Part shown: positions 60,480 to 64,000 of the stretch, one piece after another
Position numbering within the stretch: the stretch's first letter is position 1
Layout of the letters: every line of letters begins with the position of its first letter
NCBI GenBank assembly: GCA_023391095.1
Contig: JAEWBN010000019.1
Coordinates: forward strand, 1 to 64,000
Direction: 5' to 3'
DNA length: 64,000 nucleotides
Origin: Pseudomonadota bacterium
GTDB lineage: Bacteria; Pseudomonadota; Alphaproteobacteria; Rhizobiales; Devosiaceae
Notes under the pieces: model-generated
The model's input: only the letters and a program-made list of their open reading frames with translations
Databases searched by the model: none
Told to the model about the DNA's origin: nothing
Made by a program: the position numbers and the translations under genes

Positions 60480-61580
60480 ATGCCTTGGGAGAATAATGGA
60501 GGCGGAGGTGGCCGCAATAATGGCGGCCCTTGGGGCCAGGCGCCGGGTGGCGGCGGTGGCGGACCTCGCCGTCCGGGCGGTGGTGGCAACACCCCCAATC
60601 TTGAGGACATCCTCAATCGCGGACGCGATCAGTTCCGCGGTGGCGTTCCCGGTGGCCGCTGGGCCATTGTCGGTGGCGTGCTTGCGCTGCTCGCCTTCTG
60701 GGGCGTGAATTCCGTTTACACCATCAACCCGCAGGAAGTGGGCGTCGAGCTGCGCTTCGGCAAGCCCAAGCCCGAACTCTCCGGCCCGGGCCTGCACTTC
60801 ATGCTCTGGCCCATCGATACGGTCGAGCGCGTGGTCACCACCGTCAACCAGACCCAGATCGGCGTTGCCAGCAATACCGGCTCGCGCGCCTCGGGCGGCG
60901 ACGGGCTGATGCTTTCGGGCGACCAGAACATCGTCAATGTGCAGTTCTCGGTCTTCTGGTTCATCAGCGAACCGGTCGATTACATCTTCAACGTCCGTGA
61001 CCAGGATTCCCTGGTGCGCTATGCCGCCGAAAGCGCCATGCGCGAAGTCGTCGGCCGCCGTCCGGCCCAGGAAGTCTATTCTGACGACCGCGCCGGCATT
61101 CAGGCCGAAGTGCTGCGGATCACCCAGAACACGCTTTCCAACTACGGCCTCGGCGTCACGGTCAGCCAGATCCTGATCGAAAATGCCAGCCCGCCGCCGG
61201 AAGTGATTGACGCCTTCAACGAAGTGCAACGCGCCCGCCAGGACGAGACCCGCCTTCAGGAAGAGGCTCGCTCCTATGCCAACACCCTTCTGGGTAATGC
61301 GCGCGGTGAAGCCGCCGCCGCCCGTGAAGAGGCCGCGGCCTATACCAACCGTGTGGTTCAGGAAGCGACCGGTGAGGCGGAGCGTTTCAACTCTATCTAT
61401 GCCGAATACGTCAATTCGCCCGAGGTGACCCGTCAGCGCCTCTTCCTTGAAACCATGGAAGAAGTTCTGGGCGGTTCCGAGAAGGTCCTGATCGAGAGCG
61501 GTGCCGAAGGCTCGGGCGTCGTGCCCTATCTGCCATTGCCCGAACTGCGTTCGCGCGCCTCTAGCACGACGGGGAACTGA
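60480..61580 (+). CDS. hflK: FtsH protease modulator HflK
   Basis: A 366-residue SPFH/prohibitin-family inner-membrane protein. The cytosolic N-terminus is Gly-rich (PWENNGGGGGRNNGG and PGGGGGGPRRPGGGG). One membrane helix follows (WAIVGGVLALLAFWGVNSVYTI), then the periplasmic SPFH domain (YTINPQEVGVELRFGKPKPELSGPGLHFMLWPIDTVERV), a long Ala/Glu-rich helix and VPYLPLPEL. HflK and HflC form a large cage around FtsH and modulate proteolysis of membrane proteins. AAAGGA precedes the ATG. hflC starts 2 bp after its stop. Confidence 0.96.
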   Translation: MPWENNGGGGGRNNGGPWGQAPGGGGGGPRRPGGGGNTPNLEDILNRGRDQFRGGVPGGRWAIVGGVLALLAFWGVNSVYTINPQEVGVELRFGKPKPELSGPGLHFMLWPIDTVERVVTTVNQTQIGVASNTGSRASGGDGLMLSGDQNIVNVQFSVFWFISEPVDYIFNVRDQDSLVRYAAESAMREVVGRRPAQEVYSDDRAGIQAEVLRITQNTLSNYGLGVTVSQILIENASPPPEVIDAFNEVQRARQDETRLQEEARSYANTLLGNARGEAAAAREEAAAYTNRVVQEATGEAERFNSIYAEYVNSPEVTRQRLFLETMEEVLGGSEKVLIESGAEGSGVVPYLPLPELRSRASSTTGN

Positions 61581-61582
61581 TC

Positions 61583-62686
61583 ATGACCAATCGCCTCTTC
61601 ATCATTGGCGCCGTCATTGTCGGCGCTCTCTACGTCCTCTTTTCGTCCATCTACATCGTGGACGAGCGCGAACAGGCCATCGTCATGCGCTTCGGTCAGA
61701 TTACCGATGTGCGCACCGAGCCGGGTCTTTACTTCAAGATCCCGACGGACGTGGTCGACAGCGTGCAGATCGTCGACGACCGTCTGCTGCGCTACGACAT
61801 CGCCAACATGCGCGTTCAGGTTTCGGGCAACGCCTTCTACCAGGTCGACGCCTTCCTGACCTACCGCATTGCCGATGCCCGTCTGTTCCGTGAGCGCGCC
61901 ACAGGCCAGCTCTCGGTTGCCGAAGCCCGTATCGGCGCCAGCCTCGATGCTGCGCTGCGTCAGGTCTATGGTCTGCGTGAATTCACCGACGCCCTGTCGG
62001 ATGAACGCGCACAGATGATGCAGGAAACCCGCAACCTCATCCGTCCGGACCTTGCTGAACTGGGCCTCGACATTGTCGATGTCCGCATCCTGCGCACCGA
62101 TCTCGACGCAGACGTTTCCGCCACCACTTTCGAGCGCATGCGCGCCGAACGTCTGGCTGAAGCCGCACTGCTTCGCGCTCGTGGTCAGGAACAGGCTCAG
62201 AGCCTGCGCGCCATCGCCGACCGTCAGGCCGTCGAAATCGTCGCCGCCGCAACCCGCGATGCCGAAATCATCCGCGGTCAGGGCGACGCCGAGCGGAACC
62301 GCATCTTCGCCTCCGCCTATGGCCAGGATCCGGAATTCTTCGAGTTCTACCGGTCGATGGAAGCCTACCGGAATGCGCTGCCCAATTCGGGCACGACCAT
62401 GGTCCTCTCGCCGGACAGCGCCTTCTTCCGCTACTTCGGCTCGACCGGCGAACTGCCGGCTGCAAGCTCGACCTTTGCCACCCCGCTGCCGCCGGCCGCC
62501 AATGTCGAAGTGCCCTCGACCACGGACACGCCGGCGCTCGATGGCATGGGTATCGAAGAAACCAACGTGCCCAGCATCACGCTCGAGGACGGTTCGCAGC
62601 TTGAGCCGACCCAGGGCACCGAAGCTCCGGCTCCGGTCGACCCAGCAGCGACAGAAGCGCAGCCTGATCCGGCACCCGCTCAATAA
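61583..62686 (+). CDS. hflC: FtsH protease modulator HflC with extended C-terminus
   Basis: A 367-residue SPFH-family partner of HflK. Membrane anchor (LFIIGAVIVGALYVLFSSIYIV), SPFH core (VDEREQAIVMRFGQITDVRTEPGLYFKIP), long helix (RARGQEQAQSLRAIADRQAVEIVAAATRDAEIIRGQGDAERNRIFASAYGQDPEFFEFYRSMEAY), and the usual closing MVLSPDSAFFRYF ending at residue 285. A further 82 residues rich in Pro, Ala, Thr and Glu follow, which E. coli HflC lacks. A strong terminator ends the operon, so DUF2065 and a Do-type protease gene, which follow hflC in several relatives, are not here. Confidence 0.95.
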   Translation: MTNRLFIIGAVIVGALYVLFSSIYIVDEREQAIVMRFGQITDVRTEPGLYFKIPTDVVDSVQIVDDRLLRYDIANMRVQVSGNAFYQVDAFLTYRIADARLFRERATGQLSVAEARIGASLDAALRQVYGLREFTDALSDERAQMMQETRNLIRPDLAELGLDIVDVRILRTDLDADVSATTFERMRAERLAEAALLRARGQEQAQSLRAIADRQAVEIVAAATRDAEIIRGQGDAERNRIFASAYGQDPEFFEFYRSMEAYRNALPNSGTTMVLSPDSAFFRYFGSTGELPAASSTFATPLPPAANVEVPSTTDTPALDGMGIEETNVPSITLEDGSQLEPTQGTEAPAPVDPAATEAQPDPAPAQ

Positions 62687-62709
62687 AGCGTCCGAGACCC
62701 GAAAATGGC

Positions 62710-62742
62710 AAAGGCCGGCTGAGAAATCAGCCGGCCTTTCGC
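62710..62742 (+). terminator. hflKC terminator
   Basis: AAAGGCCGGCTGA (62710-62722) and TCAGCCGGCCTTT (62727-62739) form a perfect 13-bp stem with a GAAA tetraloop. Its T-rich end serves the plus strand, and the complementary A/T ends mean it could also stop transcription from the serB side. Confidence 0.88.
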
Positions 62743-62783
62743 ATGAAGTAGCGCCGCAATGACACTTTCCCGCCAAGGGCGAA

Positions 62784-62812
62784 GGTCAGCGTGCACAGTC
62801 TGCTAACCTATT
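62784..62812. repeat. 29-nt direct repeat, copy 2 (copy 1 at 682-710)
   Basis: GGTCAGCGT, two variable bases, ACAGTCTGCTAAC, one variable base, TATT. It matches 682-710 in 26 of 29 positions, in the same orientation, 62 kb apart. Both copies are intergenic, just after a plus-strand gene. The function is unknown. Confidence 0.55.
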
Positions 62813-62829
62813 GAACCCAAATGGGCCAA

Positions 62830-63702
62830 TCAGCGCACGAAATCATCTTCCGCATAACCCTGCAGATAGAGCAGGGCGGTAAGGTCGCCGTGGTTGATTT
62901 TATAGGGCGCAGCGGCCGCAACAGCGGGCTTTGCATGAAGCGCCACGCCGAACCCGGCGACCTCGATCATGTCGAGATCGTTGGCTCCGTCACCCACCGC
63001 CAGCGTCTGCCCGACACTGATCCCGCGTTCCGCGACCAACTCCAAGAGCCTGTTTTTCTTGGTGTTTTTGTCAACGATGGGTTTGGTGACCGTGCCTGTG
63101 AGGCGTTCGCCGTCGAATTCCAGCACATTGGCAATTGCCTCGTCGAACCCGATCCGCTTGGCGAAATAGTCCGCAAAGAAGGTAAAGCCGCCCGACACCA
63201 GCGAAGTATAGGCTCCATAGGCCTTCATTGTGTGAACGAGGGCCCGCCCGCCGGGCGTCAGCGTAATTGCCTCGCGCCGAATTTCCTCGATAACAGAACG
63301 CTCTAGCCCCTTCAGTAGGGCCACGCGGGTGTCCAATGCCTCTGCGAAATCGAGCTCGCCGCGCATGGCCCGTTCGGTGATTTCGGCCACCTGCGGCTTG
63401 AGGTTCAGCGCCGCAGCCAACTCGTCGATACATTCCTGCTCGATCATGGTGGAGTCCATGTCGGCCACCAGCAGCAGCTTGCGACGGCCTTCGGTCGGCA
63501 CCTCATTGGCATCGACCTTGCGGCTGCCGATGATATCGCGTGCAATCTCAACAGCTTGTGGTGCCTTGGGCTCGATAATATCGCAGGCGATGCCGTGGCT
63601 CAGCCAGTTGAGTTCTCCGCCGGTTTGCGCCACTACGGCAGCAGCAAGCGCTGCGTCCAGTTCCGGGTCGGCGGGATTGGCAATCAGGGATAGAACCGGC
63701 AT
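62830..63702 (-). CDS. serB: phosphoserine phosphatase SerB
   Basis: A 290-residue HAD-family enzyme that dephosphorylates phosphoserine in the last step of serine synthesis. The nucleophile motif is DMDST at residues 81-85 (Asp81 attacks phosphate, Asp83 acts as acid/base). The remaining HAD motifs are SGGFTFFADYFAKRIG and GDGANDLDMIEVAGFGVALHAKP. The N-terminal ~75 residues form the regulatory ACT-like domain usual for proteobacterial SerB. It is divergent from miaA across 27 bp. Confidence 0.96.
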   Translation of the reverse strand: MPVLSLIANPADPELDAALAAAVVAQTGGELNWLSHGIACDIIEPKAPQAVEIARDIIGSRKVDANEVPTEGRRKLLLVADMDSTMIEQECIDELAAALNLKPQVAEITERAMRGELDFAEALDTRVALLKGLERSVIEEIRREAITLTPGGRALVHTMKAYGAYTSLVSGGFTFFADYFAKRIGFDEAIANVLEFDGERLTGTVTKPIVDKNTKKNRLLELVAERGISVGQTLAVGDGANDLDMIEVAGFGVALHAKPAVAAAAPYKINHGDLTALLYLQGYAEDDFVR

Positions 63703-63729
63703 GGATTGGGCGTCTTTCGGAGGCGAAGT

Positions 63730-64000
63730 GTGAAGGGCCAGAGGCGCGCCGTCCTGATAGCGGGTCCCACTGCCAGCGGCAAGTCAGCGCTGGCCCTGTC
63801 GCGCGCGCAGGCTTCGGGCGGCCTCATCGTCAATGCCGATTCCATGCAGGTTTACGATACGCTGCGGGTGGTTACGGCTCGCCCCAGCGAGACCGACGAG
63901 GCTCTAGCGGAGCATCGGCTCTATGGCGCTGTGCCCGCGGAGCAGCGGTTCTCGACTGGCGAATGGCTGCGCGCCGTGCAAACCGTGATCGCCGACAGCG
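63730..64000 (+). CDS. miaA: tRNA dimethylallyltransferase MiaA (partial, cut by window end)
   Basis: The first 90 codons of miaA; the rest lies outside. The start is GTG 63730, six bases after GGAGG (63719-63723). The visible P-loop AGPTASGKSALAL and the following VNADSMQVYDTLRVVTARPS segment, which binds the substrate, are diagnostic. MiaA transfers a dimethylallyl group to A37 of tRNAs that read codons starting with U. The position divergent from serB is common in Hyphomicrobiales. Confidence 0.93.
   Translation, partial: MKGQRRAVLIAGPTASGKSALALSRAQASGGLIVNADSMQVYDTLRVVTARPSETDEALAEHRLYGAVPAEQRFSTGEWLRAVQTVIADS

Overview
The window is a GC-rich, gene-dense piece of an alphaproteobacterial chromosome. 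The gene order points to Hyphomicrobiales, most likely a Devosia-like genus, although that genus call is inference. Supporting signs are the large dcw (division and cell wall) cluster ending ftsA-ftsZ-lpxC, a circularly permuted two-piece tmRNA gene next to an alpha-type sspB, a DUF2336 protein, the carboxyspermidine route to polyamines, and the thyA/folA/hflKC/serB/miaA neighbourhood. No phage, plasmid, transposase, CRISPR array or tRNA gene was seen.

Layout. 1-3.7 kb: the end of a Pro-rich protein, two uncharacterised proteins, an alpha/beta hydrolase, a host-attachment-family protein and RarD. 3.7-7 kb: divergent oxyR and katG sharing a perfect inverted repeat. 7-10.2 kb: a DUF2336 protein, then an ArsR-methyltransferase fusion and metF behind a 20-bp palindrome. 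10.3-15 kb: a Pro-rich membrane-anchored protein, a TerB/J-domain protein, the RNase P RNA and a two-gene polyamine module. 15-19.3 kb (minus strand): an anti-sigma/ECF sigma pair, then a histidine kinase, a response regulator and a receiver-kinase hybrid. 19.5-36.5 kb: the dcw cluster rsmH-ftsL-ftsI-murE-murF-mraY, then ftsW-murG-murC-ddl-ftsQ-ftsA-ftsZ-lpxC. mraZ, murD and murB are missing from their usual slots. 36.6-41.7 kb: bamD, recN, ligA. 41.7-50.3 kb: two secreted proteins, aminopeptidase P, two tiny paralogous genes, prmA, a monooxygenase-fold protein, a YbjQ protein and a UvrD/PcrA helicase. 50.5-56.9 kb: a 1209-residue AsmA protein, a ribbon-helix-helix protein, sspB, the permuted ssrA gene, a thermonuclease, a YkgJ-type protein and a YdeI-type protein. 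57-64 kb: thyA, a MazG-like enzyme, a DUF4424 protein, a GNAT enzyme, folA, hflK, hflC, serB and the start of miaA.

How the parts fit. The dcw cluster makes and flips lipid II and builds the divisome, with lpxC (lipid A) and bamD (outer-membrane proteins) directly after it. ssrA tags stalled polypeptides and the adjacent sspB encodes the adaptor that delivers them to ClpXP. thyA and folA form a dTMP/folate cycle, and metF uses the same folate pool for methionine under an apparent methyl-cycle regulator. No clearly new multi-gene system was found. The best leads are the tandem small-protein paralogues at 45.4-45.8 kb, the ssrA-sspB linkage with its short tag, the rearranged dcw cluster, several operator-like palindromes, and a 29-nt repeat present at both ends of the window.
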